NCBI RefSeq assembly: GCF_020889625.1
Contig: NZ_CP086382.1
Coordinates: forward strand, 160,844 to 224,843
DNA from: Deinococcus radiophilus
GTDB lineage: Bacteria; Deinococcota; Deinococci; Deinococcales; Deinococcaceae
Direction of reading: 5' to 3'
Length of the DNA stretch: 64,000 bases
Shown here: positions 28,085-37,099 of the stretch, piece after piece
How the letters are laid out: each line of letters begins with the position of its first letter
Numbering within the stretch: the stretch's first letter is position 1
The notes under the pieces: generated by a model
What the model saw: only the letters and a program-made list of their open reading frames with translations
What the model was told of the DNA's origin: nothing
Databases searched by the model: none
Position numbers and translations under genes: made by a program

Positions 28085-28326
28085 AGCAGCGGCCCTGGCG
28101 GTAGACCAGCACACCAGCACCGAGGTCAGCAGCAGGGTGCACAGAAGCGGCAGATGGTCCAGCCCAGATGTGGGTCATGCCCAGCCAGATGAATTTGAGC
28201 AGGCTCTCTGCAGTGTTGGGGGTTCCCAGCGCCAGCTGCGCGGTGGGGTTGGCCGCCAGAATGCCCAGAACCTGTGGAATCTGCGCAACCTCTCTTTTCT
28301 GCTCATGCCATAGGTTGCCAGGGAAT
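28085..28326 (-). pseudogene. Remnant of a HupE/UreJ-type membrane protein gene
   Basis: The minus strand encodes LLKFIWLGMTHIWAG, and in the next frame LDHLPLLCTLLLTSVLV. Intact HupE/UreJ-like proteins carry this as one uninterrupted segment (GLDHLLF-type). A one-base shift at about 28160 separates the two parts. The preceding stretch (VLGILAANPTAQLALGTPN) fits the same family, but its frame runs back into the DinB gene without a start. Both ends are missing. It is a decayed fragment of a possible nickel/cobalt permease-like protein. Confidence 0.55.
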
Positions 28327-28821
28327 TCAGGGCGTCTCGAACGGAAGCAGCAGATCCGTGTCTGGCCCCGGCGGGTACGGATGGCCCAGCACGCGGCCCA
28401 GCGCCAGCATCTGACCCTTGTGGTGGAACTCGTGCGTGAGCGGATGCATCAGCAGCCAGCGGCAGGTGACCTTCAGGGGTTGGCAGCGCCACATGATCTC
28501 CAGCGGGGTGTCCAGGTCGGTGAATTCCCCGAAAGCCTGCTCCATCAGGCGGTCCACCTCTGCAAAGGCAGAACGCAGGGCAGTGACGTCAGGCAGCTCT
28601 TCGGCCGCGGAGGCGGTCCTGGCAGCCAGGGCCACGCCACCGCGGCTCAGCCAGTTGCAGTAGCAGTCGGCCACATGGGCGTGAATGTTGCGCAGACTTC
28701 CATAGGCGAAATCCGGGTGCTGCTGCGTCAGCACGCCCGGTGGCAATGATTCCAACCAGCGGAACACCCGCTCACGGCTGCCCTGTACCATGCGGTACAC
28801 CTGCTTCTGATCTTCATTCAT
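28327..28821 (-). CDS. DinB-family protein
   Basis: A 164-residue four-helix-bundle protein of the DinB/YfiT superfamily, with likely metal ligands in RNIHAHVADCYCNW and in the signature MHPLTHEFHHKGQML. Members are often thiol-dependent transferases or hydrolases; Deinococcus genomes hold many copies, some stress-induced. The ATG at 28821 follows AGGAGG. The gene lies downstream of the Ter-associated operon on the same strand with a 75-base gap, so it may be read from that transcript or alone. Confidence 0.85.
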   Translation of the reverse strand: MNEDQKQVYRMVQGSRERVFRWLESLPPGVLTQQHPDFAYGSLRNIHAHVADCYCNWLSRGGVALAARTASAAEELPDVTALRSAFAEVDRLMEQAFGEFTDLDTPLEIMWRCQPLKVTCRWLLMHPLTHEFHHKGQMLALGRVLGHPYPPGPDTDLLLPFETP

Positions 28822-28896
28822 GCGGTCACCTCCTGGAATGTCTGGAACGTGCAGCGGTCCACCCAGGATAGAGGCCCGGCGTCCGGCCTGCCCCGT

Positions 28897-29844
28897 TCAG
28901 CCGGTCTCGGTGCCTGCTCTCTCGGTACTGTGAAACTGGGGCATGACACCGTACAGCTCAGCGCGCAGCAGAACCTGCTCAGCCCAGTGACGGTGGGTGG
29001 TCGGTTCGCACATCCGCCCGTTCAGCTGAAACACCGCCGGGGCGTCCTCCCGCAAGATGGCCTGGGCCTCGGCATAATCGCTGCGGCCCACCTGAAACCC
29101 GTCCAGCACGGTCCGCAGCTGCGTCGGATGGACGATGGTCTTGCCCGTCAGGCCGTAATCCAGGCCCTGCTGAATCTCGCGGGCCAGTGTCTCCAGGTCA
29201 CTGAACACCTCGTACACAGGACTGGACAGCGAAAGGCCATATGGGCGGAAGGTCCCCACCAGCTGACCGATGGTGGTGGCCAGTGGTCCCTCATAGAGGG
29301 TCTGCCCCGGCCGCCGCCGGACCCCCAGTGCACTCATCAGGTCGTTGCCGCCGATCCGCAGGGTCACGGTCTGCTCGGCCCAGCCCTCCGAGAGCAGCAG
29401 GTCGCGCAGCCGGATCATCTCGCGGGCACTGAAGGTCTCTGGAGTTTCCAGGGTGGGCATCACACCAAGCCGGGCATAAGGGGAGCGGTGCAGGACTTCC
29501 ATGTACTCCGGCAGGTTTCCGGCGTGAATCTTGGGCAGGACCAGGCCGTCCAGGGCACTCAGGTCGAAGGTGAGCAGCGCCGCCAGCACCTGGGGTGAGC
29601 GCACCCGCACGAACCGCAGCGGCCCCGGCTGACCAGCCAGACGCGGCAGCACCACTTCCAGTTGGCGCAGCGCTGCCGGGACATCCTCAGCGCGCACCGC
29701 ATCCTCGGTACAGAAGATGACGCTGGTCAGCCCCGGATAGCGCCCGGTACCCACAGCGTACAGGTCCGGATGGGTGGCGGGGGTATACATGCTGGCTCCC
29801 AGATGCCAGGGCTGAGGCACTGGGCGCAGATCAGGCACGTTCAT
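28897..29844 (-). CDS. CitE-like (HpcH/HpaI) lyase of the Ter-associated operon
   Basis: A 315-residue TIM-barrel protein of the HpcH/HpaI aldolase/citrate lyase beta superfamily. Visible motifs are LDGLVLPKIHAGNLPEYME, LGVMPTLETPETFS with the metal-binding Glu, LRIGGNDLM and GLTGKTIVHPTQ. In Ter-linked operons this protein occurs with phosphoribosyltransferase, StiP, HAD and ATP-grasp proteins, proposed in comparative-genomic work to build a nucleoside-like metabolite. The start overlaps the StiP gene stop by four bases, so it is coupled to it. Confidence 0.85.
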   Translation of the reverse strand: MNVPDLRPVPQPWHLGASMYTPATHPDLYAVGTGRYPGLTSVIFCTEDAVRAEDVPAALRQLEVVLPRLAGQPGPLRFVRVRSPQVLAALLTFDLSALDGLVLPKIHAGNLPEYMEVLHRSPYARLGVMPTLETPETFSAREMIRLRDLLLSEGWAEQTVTLRIGGNDLMSALGVRRRPGQTLYEGPLATTIGQLVGTFRPYGLSLSSPVYEVFSDLETLAREIQQGLDYGLTGKTIVHPTQLRTVLDGFQVGRSDYAEAQAILREDAPAVFQLNGRMCEPTTHRHWAEQVLLRAELYGVMPQFHSTERAGTETG

Positions 29845-30881
29845 TCGCCCTCCCCGGCGCCGATCAGGGCGGCGGCGCGGTAGGGCAGCTGCGGCACTTC
29901 GGTCACGTCCACGCCTGCCTCGTCCGCCATGACCAGCAGGTGTGCCACATCGGCGTCCTGTCGGTCCCGCACCCAGAGCCCCGCTGGGCGACGCCGCAAA
30001 AACACCCGGGTGGCCTCACCCACGCTGGGCTTGACCCGGTGGGGATCGGTCACGCCACGCGCCTGGGCCAGTTCCCAGACGGCCCCAAACGGGCGCACTG
30101 GACGTGGGCTGGCCGACCGAGAGGCCGCAGCGGGAGCCTGGGCAAAAGGCTCCCAGAGCGAGTCCAGTGCAGCCAGATACTCGCCGGTCTGGTCAAAGGG
30201 ACGCAGCGCCTCCTCAATGCGGACCGCGTGACGGCCCTCGCCCCCGTCCGGGGGCAGGAACGTACGGCTGAGCAGTCCGCACACGGTGGCGTTCAGGGCC
30301 GCGTGCGGCAACAGCAGATCGTCGAAGGTGGCCGCGTGCGCTGCCACACCGGCTGGGTCGCTCAGCACGGCCAGGGTAGGCGGGCAACCGGGCGGAAGAC
30401 TGCGGCTGAGGGTGCTGAAAATGCTGCCTTTGCCAGTCCAGCCGTCCACAAAGACCAGCGGCTGGCCTGGATGGGCCTGCCGGATCTGGCTCAGCGCGGC
30501 GCTGTCTAGGCCCACGCCCCGGATGATCGAAACCGTGTAGTGCGGCCAGTCGGTACCCCAGCGCCGGGCCAGACGCCGCAGCGAGCAGCCCACCGGGGTG
30601 CCGCCGCGGGCCAGCGACACCAGCACGGCCCGTTCACCGTAGTGCTGCCACAGCTCGGCGGCCAGGTCCGCCAACAGTGCCGCCACGCGTGGGCCGCAGC
30701 GCTCCAGTGACTCCGCGAAGGTCCGGCGCTGCAGGTCCGACGGGACCTCCTCGGCACTCAGCAGCTCGCCGTAGGACACCCCCTGACTGATCAGGCGCTC
30801 TTTTTCTTCCAGGCTGACCAGGCGGGGGGCCGCCTCGTCCAGCAAAACGGTCACATCCTCGGGGGGCAAGGTGCAGCGCAT
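29841..30881 (-). CDS. StiP-like (PRTase/PELOTA-type) protein of the Ter-associated operon
   Basis: A 346-residue protein annotated in related operons as the cysteine protease StiP family, though its core looks like a phosphoribosyltransferase: LVSLARGGTPVGCSLRRLARR and LVFVDGWTGKGSIFSTLSRSL (the PRPP loop is near residues 140-155). The C-terminal 90 residues (VKPSVGEATRVFLRRRPAGLW) match the RNA-binding PELOTA-like tail of the family. Its ATG at 30881 follows directly after the AIM24 stop. The protease label rests on a distant member and should not be taken as proven. Confidence 0.82.
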   Translation of the reverse strand: MRCTLPPEDVTVLLDEAAPRLVSLEEKERLISQGVSYGELLSAEEVPSDLQRRTFAESLERCGPRVAALLADLAAELWQHYGERAVLVSLARGGTPVGCSLRRLARRWGTDWPHYTVSIIRGVGLDSAALSQIRQAHPGQPLVFVDGWTGKGSIFSTLSRSLPPGCPPTLAVLSDPAGVAAHAATFDDLLLPHAALNATVCGLLSRTFLPPDGGEGRHAVRIEEALRPFDQTGEYLAALDSLWEPFAQAPAAASRSASPRPVRPFGAVWELAQARGVTDPHRVKPSVGEATRVFLRRRPAGLWVRDRQDADVAHLLVMADEAGVDVTEVPQLPYRAAALIGAGEGE

Positions 30882-31649
30882 TTACAGCGAAGCTCCGGAC
30901 ACGCCGCGCATGGTGGGGGTCAGGAACACGGTGCCCTGGCCGCTCAGCACAAAGACCAGGCCCTCGCCGGTCCGGCTGGCGTTGCGCAGGCCGCGCACCA
31001 ACGGCTGCAGCTGCACATTCAGCGACGCCGAATACATCAGCATCATGTCACCGTCCACCGTCAGGGTCTGGCCGCCGCTGAGCTCAATCACTTCCACTTC
31101 CGAAACCGGCACTGGCGACTCCACCACAAAGAGGCCGCGCCCCGATAGCTTGGGCTGGCGCAGCCCGTTGCCCGACAGCGCACCGGAAATGTTGGTGTGG
31201 GTGTGGGTGCCGAGCCGCATGGTGTCCTGGGCCATGTAAAAGGCGTGGTCATCCAGAATCATCTCGTCGCCGGGGTCACCGCTTGACTCGGCAATGATGA
31301 AGTGACGGCGCACCGGCTCACTGAAGATGCGGCCCTGCCCGGTGAAGCGGGTGGCAAAGGCACTTTCGCCGGTTCCCGCCGCGTTCATGGCCCGGCGCAG
31401 GAACCCGCCTTCTTGCTGCTGCTGCACGCCAGCTTGCAGATGCCCGACGCTGTACTGAAAGGCACCCGGCTCGATCAACACGCCGCTGCCCTGCAACTCG
31501 GCCTCGACCGTGAAGCGTCCGTCCATCTCGCGGGTTTCACTCAGCGAGCCGTCCTGACCGTGCGAAAAGCGGGTGACGCGGGTCAGGGCGTGGATGCGGA
31601 ACGTGATCCCGTCTCCGCGGTTCTCCTGGACAAGCTGCATATGGGACAT
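30882..31649 (-). CDS. AIM24 family protein
   Basis: A 255-residue beta-rich protein of the AIM24/TIGR00266 family, recognisable from the repeated beta-helix-like segments: FTVEAELQGSGVLIEPGAFQYSVG, FATRFTGQGRIFSEP and EGLVFVLSGQGTVFLTP. The bacterial role is unknown. It sits inside the Ter-associated biosynthetic operon between the HAD and StiP genes. The ORF starts MSHMQ; either the first or fourth codon could be the start. Confidence 0.85.
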   Translation of the reverse strand: MSHMQLVQENRGDGITFRIHALTRVTRFSHGQDGSLSETREMDGRFTVEAELQGSGVLIEPGAFQYSVGHLQAGVQQQQEGGFLRRAMNAAGTGESAFATRFTGQGRIFSEPVRRHFIIAESSGDPGDEMILDDHAFYMAQDTMRLGTHTHTNISGALSGNGLRQPKLSGRGLFVVESPVPVSEVEVIELSGGQTLTVDGDMMLMYSASLNVQLQPLVRGLRNASRTGEGLVFVLSGQGTVFLTPTMRGVSGASL

Positions 31650-31705
31650 GCCGCCAAGTGTAGCGTGGCCCTGTCAGTGATCCTGCGTCATTCTGGCGCC
31701 GGAAC

Positions 31706-32467
31706 CTAACGCTGTGGCAACGTCACCGAGCGCAGCGTCCGCATCAGCTGGCCTGCCGTCGGTGTCAGGGCAAAGTCACACTCGGCCATGAAGCCCAGGT
31801 CCGAGACCGAGTCGCCCAGGCCCAGGGTCAAGGCGGCTTGTGGGAAATAAGTCTGGCGCAGGTAGCGCACCGCGGCGGCCTTGCCCAGTCCGGCGGGCAA
31901 CAGGCTGACATTGTTGGCATTGGCGATCACGGTCAGGCCCGCCTCAGCCGGAAGGGCGGCGGTCCAGGCATCCTGTAAATCGGCCAGAATCTCAGCACTG
32001 GCCTCAGGATGCTTGAGCACCGTCATGAACGGCAGGTCGTGGGCGTGGTGTACGGTGAGCCGGGCGCCGGCCTGCGCCGCCTGGGGACGTAGCCAGTCGG
32101 TCAGGCGGCCCAGTTCAGCCTGAAGCGGCTCCAGCTCGGCCCTGACCCGCGTGGCCCAGGTCTGCTCCGGCTCCCCCGCTGCATCCAGAATGGTCAGGCC
32201 GTGGTCCAGCACCCGCCAGGAAGGAAACTCCAACCCCACCCGCGCAAAGGCCGCCGGGTCACGCCCGGTGACTGGAATGACCGTGACGTTCCCGGCGGCG
32301 AGCAGGTCCAGCAGGGCCGTCTGCGCCGGAGTCATGAACGAGTGCGGCTCGCCCGCCGTGTTGACCGTGGCCGGGGTCAGCCGGGCGGAGTCGGCCCCCG
32401 GCAGCTTGCGGAGGGTCTGGAACACGGTGTCGTCAAGGTCAGCAAAGGCGACGATCTGCGAGGTCAT
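31706..32467 (-). CDS. HAD-family phosphatase of the Ter-associated operon
   Basis: A 253-residue HAD phosphatase of the sucrose-phosphatase-like (Cof/SPP) class. Motif I is FADLDDTVFQT (the two nucleophile/acid Asp), motif II TVIPVTGRD, and motif IV GLGDSVSDLGFM. It probably dephosphorylates an intermediate of the nucleoside- or sugar-like product made by this operon. The start overlaps the phosphoribosyltransferase stop (ATGA). Confidence 0.88.
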   Translation of the reverse strand: MTSQIVAFADLDDTVFQTLRKLPGADSARLTPATVNTAGEPHSFMTPAQTALLDLLAAGNVTVIPVTGRDPAAFARVGLEFPSWRVLDHGLTILDAAGEPEQTWATRVRAELEPLQAELGRLTDWLRPQAAQAGARLTVHHAHDLPFMTVLKHPEASAEILADLQDAWTAALPAEAGLTVIANANNVSLLPAGLGKAAAVRYLRQTYFPQAALTLGLGDSVSDLGFMAECDFALTPTAGQLMRTLRSVTLPQR

Positions 32468-33567
32468 GCCAGCCTCACGGCGCGGGCGTGGGGTCCCAGC
32501 TGGCGCAGCAGCTCTGGGTGCGGAGCCGCCTGGCCCTCATAGGTCACCAGAATGTCGGCGTAGTCCTGTGGGTCCACGTTGTAGAGGTAGTTGGGAATAC
32601 CGTCACTCACATTGTCGGGGAACTCCAGGGCGTGCCGAATGGCCAGACCGGGCAGGATGGGACTGCGGGTGGTGGCGCTCCAGCGCACCTCCAGCCCTTC
32701 TCCCTCCAGCCGCCGGGCCAACGCGAAAGCGGGGAACTGAAATTCACCCTGGCCCAGCACCAGCACCTGCCCACCAGCCTCCAGGCCCAGCCCGGCAGCG
32801 TCCAGCGCCGGGTCCAGCGTCCACCCGCTGCCCAGCCGGGGGCCACCACTGGGCAGCAGCGCAGATTTGTCGGCCCCGTTGCCCGTCACGGGCGGCAGCT
32901 GGGGTGGCTGCCAGCTCGGTGCCGGGGCAAACTGGAAGCGGCCATCCAGCAGCGAGATGAAATCCACCGGCACGCCCAGGGCGGCGCGGATCTCTTCCTG
33001 ACGCGGGCACCAGTCGGTCAGGCTGACCATCACCACCCGGCGGGTGGCTGGGCAGCGCTCCAGCCAGGCAGCGGCCAGGTTCTGCAGGGTGGTCCCGGTC
33101 GAGAGTTCGTCGTCCACCAGCACCAGTTCCTGGGCCGCCCGCGCCTGGGTGCCGGGGTCGTACAGGATGTGCGCCGGGGCATGCGAGTGCGGCTCGTCGA
33201 AGCGCAGCAGCACGTCCCGGTTCAGCAGATACCGGGTGGTGTGCCCAAAGGTGCCTGACACATCGGCACTGGCCTGCCAGGCCTGGAAAACCCCTTCCCC
33301 CAGCGCGGTGGCCGTTTCTGCCAGGCCGATAAAGTGGGGGCGCTGGAGGTGCGGCAATGCTCCAGCCAGTTCGGTATGCACCGCTGCGGCTGTGCTCGGC
33401 GGGATGGGGATATGTTTGCCCAGCACCCGGCTGACAAACAAGAAACCGCGCTTGGGGTTACGCCGTACCGCGTAGTCCAGCAGTTCCGGCAGGGGGCGGC
33501 TGGTACGGTCAATGTCCAGCGTCAGCGTGCCACTGGGTAGGGCGACGGTGACAGTTTCGGGGATCAT
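32464..33567 (-). CDS. Phosphoribosyltransferase-domain protein with TRSP-like C-terminus
   Basis: A 367-residue protein. The PRPP-binding signature ELVLVDDELSTGTTLQNLA lies near residue 150, with GKHIPIPPS and an N-terminal substrate-hood segment before it. The second half (LGLEAGGQVLVLGQGEFQFP, followed by YADILVTYEG) resembles the TRSP/PRTase-like second domain in Ter operons. It may attach or remove a phosphoribose during metabolite synthesis. It overlaps genes on both sides by four bases, a tightly coupled operon. Confidence 0.87.
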   Translation of the reverse strand: MIPETVTVALPSGTLTLDIDRTSRPLPELLDYAVRRNPKRGFLFVSRVLGKHIPIPPSTAAAVHTELAGALPHLQRPHFIGLAETATALGEGVFQAWQASADVSGTFGHTTRYLLNRDVLLRFDEPHSHAPAHILYDPGTQARAAQELVLVDDELSTGTTLQNLAAAWLERCPATRRVVMVSLTDWCPRQEEIRAALGVPVDFISLLDGRFQFAPAPSWQPPQLPPVTGNGADKSALLPSGGPRLGSGWTLDPALDAAGLGLEAGGQVLVLGQGEFQFPAFALARRLEGEGLEVRWSATTRSPILPGLAIRHALEFPDNVSDGIPNYLYNVDPQDYADILVTYEGQAAPHPELLRQLGPHARAVRLA

Positions 33568-34649
33568 GGGCGGCCTCCGCTGGGGGTGTGCAGGCCCGCT
33601 TCAGCCCAGGCGGGCAGCCCCGGCACCACCCGCACGGCCTTGTCCTCATAGACCTGAAACCCAGTCTGTACCGTGGGCAGGGCGTCCCAGTCAAGGCGGC
33701 CGGTGGCGGCGTCCAGTCCCAGCCGCAGAAAATCGACCCCAGCGGCCATGGAGTAGCGCAGGCCCCCGGAAGCGCGGGCGTTGATTTCCAGCATGTTCGC
33801 CGCGCCAGCCTGATCTTTGGTCTGAAAATTAAAGATGCCGCTCAGGCCGTAGCGCTCGGCAATCCGCCGCGCCGCTTCCGTCAGGTCGGGGCGGTCCTCA
33901 ATCACCTGGCCCACGCCGAATTTGCGCCGCACCACGGCCCGGATCAGCCGCCCCTCCCAGGCCACACAGTCCACGCTGCGCTCCGGGCCTTCCAGCACCT
34001 CCATCAGCAGCATGGGCGGGAACTGCGGGGCGCTGAACAGCTCCCTGGCCGCCGCTAGGCTCATGGTGTAGAGGCTGCCACCCAGGAACCCGTCCAGGCT
34101 GGGCGGGTCTTCCAGAATGCGGAAACCGCTGGCGTAGATGCCCTGCGCAGGCTTGATGCACAGCCGCCGCCTGCTGCCCTGAAGCGCCGCATACGCCGCC
34201 CCGAATTCCTGCGGGGTCGTGAACCGCTGCCAACGTGGAATCGGCAGAATCTGCGGGTCCCAGTCTTCCAAGAAAGCGTCCTTATGGTCCAACTTTTCCT
34301 GGATATGGCGCTCGGCAGGCACGACCAACTGCACCCCCTGCGCGGCGAAACGGCCCTGATGATCGGCCAGCCATTCGCGCTCCTTGCCGGCCCAGAGCAC
34401 CCCGATGCCGCGCTGCACACAGGCGTCCAGCAACCAGTCCGCGTAGGCGTCACCCAGCAGGCCTGCCGGTTCAAGCAGCGTATGGGACGCAGCGGCCAGC
34501 ATGCCGTTGGCCGGGTCACTGTGGCTGGCCCACAGCTCGTACGGCGCATCGGCGTCGCCAGCAGCAGCCTGGGCACCCATCAGGGCGGTCATCTGGGCGG
34601 CAGTCACGCTGAAATTCTTGTTGAGCAGCACTCGGGTGGGTGAGGTCAT
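33564..34649 (-). CDS. ATP-grasp ligase of the Ter-associated operon
   Basis: A 361-residue ATP-grasp protein and first gene of the leftward operon. The ATP-binding region includes KLDHKDAFLEDW, RRLCIKPAQGIYASGFRIL and the metal-binding MLEINARASGGLRYSM near the C-terminus. Such enzymes form peptide-like or amide bonds, suggesting ligation of an amino acid or acid onto the operon's product. A TATCAC -10-like sequence precedes the ATG in the 109-base divergent gap shared with the TerD-HNH gene. Confidence 0.87.
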   Translation of the reverse strand: MTSPTRVLLNKNFSVTAAQMTALMGAQAAAGDADAPYELWASHSDPANGMLAAASHTLLEPAGLLGDAYADWLLDACVQRGIGVLWAGKEREWLADHQGRFAAQGVQLVVPAERHIQEKLDHKDAFLEDWDPQILPIPRWQRFTTPQEFGAAYAALQGSRRRLCIKPAQGIYASGFRILEDPPSLDGFLGGSLYTMSLAAARELFSAPQFPPMLLMEVLEGPERSVDCVAWEGRLIRAVVRRKFGVGQVIEDRPDLTEAARRIAERYGLSGIFNFQTKDQAGAANMLEINARASGGLRYSMAAGVDFLRLGLDAATGRLDWDALPTVQTGFQVYEDKAVRVVPGLPAWAEAGLHTPSGGRP

Positions 34650-34758
34650 CGGCCTTAGTGATAGCAGACCTGTGACGGCAAGTTGGGCCGGTCAGGCGAA
34701 CCCGCCCCGCGCAAAATGGCACGCGCAGATAGGCATTCTGTGACACCCTGAAAGAATC

Positions 34759-36336
34759 ATGACGACCGAACTACAACGTGGCCAACGGCTGCCGCTGCCC
34801 CTCGCAGATGGGGATCAGAGGCTGACCCTGGGTGCCCGGCTGCTGGGCCTGGGTGAGACAGACCTGAGTGTCTTTGGGCTGGACCCTGCGCGCCAGTTGA
34901 GCGATGACCGTTATTTCATCTTTTTCAACCAGCCGCAAAGTCCCGAAGGAGCCATCGTCCGAAACGATTCTGGTCACGAATTCAGCGTGGACCTGGCTCG
35001 GCTACCGTTGAGCATCGAGCGGCTGCTGCTGGCCGTGACCACAGATAGTGGGACGTTTGCGCAATTGCAGGGCAGCGAAGTGTGGCTCCGCAGCGGCGCG
35101 ACCCACCTCAGCTTCCAGTTGGACGGCCAGATGTTTGGCGCTGAGCAGGCCGTCATGCTCCTTGAGATTTACCGCCACAGTGAAGGGTGGCGTGTCATGG
35201 CCGTCGGTCAGGGCTTCAGCGGCGGTCTTCAGGCGCTCCTTGAATCCCTCGGGGGAGAAGTGGCCCAGGAGGGTGAAGGAGTGGACGACCAGACATCACC
35301 CCCTGCCCTGACACCGGAGGCCGCGCCGCAGCCACAGTGGCAGCCGCTTCAGTCCGGCGAGCAGGCCAACGCCTCGGCACAACATTGCCGGCGCTGCGGG
35401 GCCAGAGGCAATCTCATCAACCGGCTGAGTGCTCAGGGGCTGTGCCGCAAATGCACCCAGGAGGTCAATCATGGCCTGCAACACTTCCGGACCCGTTTTC
35501 TGGCGGCCAGTGCCGACGGCATCATGGAACTGCGCGAGTGGCAGGACCTGCAAGGTGCCCTGAGCCGGGACCGTCTGGACGCCGCCGAAGCCCTGGCCTA
35601 TGTGCGCAGTGACGCCCTAAACCTGTTGGAACGGACCCTGACGCTGGCCCGCGCAGACGGCATCATTACCGATCAGGAAGAAGCTGATTTCGAGCGGCTG
35701 GCTGGATTACTTGAAGTGCCCGCCCACCTCCTGCTGGGGATGCGTCAGGACATAGCAGACCTCAAGCTGGCGGCCCGACTGCGTGAAGGGCACCTACCCA
35801 CCGTGCAGACCACCATCATTCTGGACGCCGGAGAGGTGGCCCATCTGGAATGCCGCGCCAGCTTCCGGCATGTTACCGCCAGCCGCAGCCGTGACATTCT
35901 AGGCCGCTTGGTCGTGACCAGCCAGAAAGTCCATTTCATCAGCGATACCGAAGGCGGTTGGAACGTGCAATACGGCAAGGTGCTGCGCATTCAGGAGCTT
36001 GCCAGCGGCGTCAATCTGGAACTGGGCGTGAAAAAGGGCAGCGGACTGTACTCGACAGCCCAGCCGCTGATTCTGGCAGCCACCCTGGACGCCCTGGTCC
36101 GGATCCATAAGCGCCTGCTGCTGATACCACAGACCGAGCGGGCCAGCCGCAGCATTCCGCAAAAGGTCAAGCTGGAAGTGTGGCAGCGGGACGCTGGCCG
36201 CTGCGTGGAGTGCGGGGACAACAACTACCTCGAATTTGACCATGTCATCCCACACAGCCTGGGTGGAGCGACCAGCGTCAGCAACCTGCAATTGCTGTGT
36301 CGGCGCTGCAATCTGGCCAAAAGCAACCGAATCTGA
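34759..36336 (+). CDS. TerD / zinc-ribbon / TerB-like / PH-like / HNH nuclease fusion protein
   Basis: A 525-residue multidomain protein. Residues 1-175 form a TerD-like domain (ALEST-type end: EQAVMLLEIYRHSEGWRVMAVGQGFSGGLQ). A linker follows, then a zinc ribbon (CRRCGARG and CRKC, about 210-235). Next is an acidic helical TerB-like region with two ADGI loops (SADGIMELREW and RADGIITDQEEADFERL, about 245-325), a PH/GRAM-like beta domain (about 345-450) and a C-terminal HNH nuclease (CVECGDNNYLEFDHVIPHSLGG, then LLCRRCNLAKSNR). The HNH core looks complete. It opens the rightward TerD operon, opposite the biosynthetic operon, implying a stress- or phage-linked DNA effector. Confidence 0.87.
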   Translation: MTTELQRGQRLPLPLADGDQRLTLGARLLGLGETDLSVFGLDPARQLSDDRYFIFFNQPQSPEGAIVRNDSGHEFSVDLARLPLSIERLLLAVTTDSGTFAQLQGSEVWLRSGATHLSFQLDGQMFGAEQAVMLLEIYRHSEGWRVMAVGQGFSGGLQALLESLGGEVAQEGEGVDDQTSPPALTPEAAPQPQWQPLQSGEQANASAQHCRRCGARGNLINRLSAQGLCRKCTQEVNHGLQHFRTRFLAASADGIMELREWQDLQGALSRDRLDAAEALAYVRSDALNLLERTLTLARADGIITDQEEADFERLAGLLEVPAHLLLGMRQDIADLKLAARLREGHLPTVQTTIILDAGEVAHLECRASFRHVTASRSRDILGRLVVTSQKVHFISDTEGGWNVQYGKVLRIQELASGVNLELGVKKGSGLYSTAQPLILAATLDALVRIHKRLLLIPQTERASRSIPQKVKLEVWQRDAGRCVECGDNNYLEFDHVIPHSLGGATSVSNLQLLCRRCNLAKSNRI

Positions 36337-36373
36337 GCGGGGCAATGATCCCAGCGCGGCGCATGAGGCCCGC

Positions 36374-36379
36374 TATACT
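36374..36379 (+). promoter_or_regulatory. -10 element of the terD gene
   Basis: TATACT lies 35 bases before the ATG at 36415, with AGGAGG at 36401-36406 as the ribosome-binding site. This gene therefore has a conventional leader, unlike its leaderless neighbours. Confidence 0.55.
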
Positions 36380-36414
36380 ACCCCCCGAAACACCACTCAA
36401 CAGGAGGTATCACC

Positions 36415-36990
36415 ATGGCAGTATCCCTTTCCAAAGGCGGCAACGTTTCTCTTTCCAAAGAAGCTCCAGGTCTGAGCGCCATCACCGTGGGTCTCGGCTG
36501 GGACCCCCGCGCCACCGACGGCCAGGAATTCGACCTGGACGGCAGTGTCTTTCTGCTGAATGACGGCGGCAAGGTGCGCTCGGACAGCGACTTTATTTTC
36601 TACAACAACAAGACTAGCTCTGACGGCAGCGTGTCGCATAACGGCGACAACCGCTCCGGCGAGGGCGACGGCGACGACGAGACCGTGGACATCAACCTGA
36701 GCCAGGTTCCAGCAGATGTGGACAAGATCGCCGTGTGCGTAACCATTCACGAAGGGGGCACCCGCGGCCAGAACTTCGGTCAGGTGTCCAAGGCCTACAT
36801 CCGCGTACTGAACAAAGACGGCGGCAGCGAAATTGCCCGCTACGACCTGTCGGAAGACGCCAGCACCGACACTGCCATGATTTTCGGCGAGGTGTACCGC
36901 AACGGCAGCGAGTGGAAGTTCCGCGCGGTGGGTCAAGGCTACCAGGGCGGCCTGGGCCCACTGGCTCAGAACTACGGCGTCAACGTCTGA
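36415..36990 (+). CDS. terD: TerD family protein
   Basis: A 191-residue TerD protein with the full calcium-binding pattern: [23 protein letters not shown] and [12 protein letters not shown]. It ends with [24 protein letters not shown]. TerD proteins bind calcium and are linked to tellurite, oxidative and phage-related stress. The gene has its own promoter, strong Shine-Dalgarno and terminator, so it can be expressed as a single message. Confidence 0.95.
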   Translation: MAVSLSKGGNVSLSKEAPGLSAITVGLGWDPRATDGQEFDLDGSVFLLNDGGKVRSDSDFIFYNNKTSSDGSVSHNGDNRSGEGDGDDETVDINLSQVPADVDKIAVCVTIHEGGTRGQNFGQVSKAYIRVLNKDGGSEIARYDLSEDASTDTAMIFGEVYRNGSEWKFRAVGQGYQGGLGPLAQNYGVNV

Positions 36991-37016
36991 TCTGAGACCC
37001 ACTGGGTACCAGAACA

Positions 37017-37045
37017 GGGGGGCAACCTTTTGCCTCCCTTTTTTT
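37017..37045 (+). terminator. Rho-independent terminator of terD
   Basis: GGGGGGCAA pairs with TTGCCTCCC (one G-U pair) around a short loop, followed by a run of seven or more T. Confidence 0.88.
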
Positions 37046-37099
37046 GACCGCTTCTGTACCTTTAGGACACCGGAGCCCCTTCATCTCAAGGAGTAAGGA

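Noticed and set aside
27851..28120. A possible 89-residue minus-strand protein
   Set aside because: It overlaps the HupE/UreJ-like remnant and the glycosyltransferase leader, and has no family features of its own.
29841..30881. Calling the StiP-like gene a cysteine protease
   Set aside because: The visible motifs are phosphoribosyltransferase-like; the protease name comes from distant annotation and no Cys/His dyad is evident.
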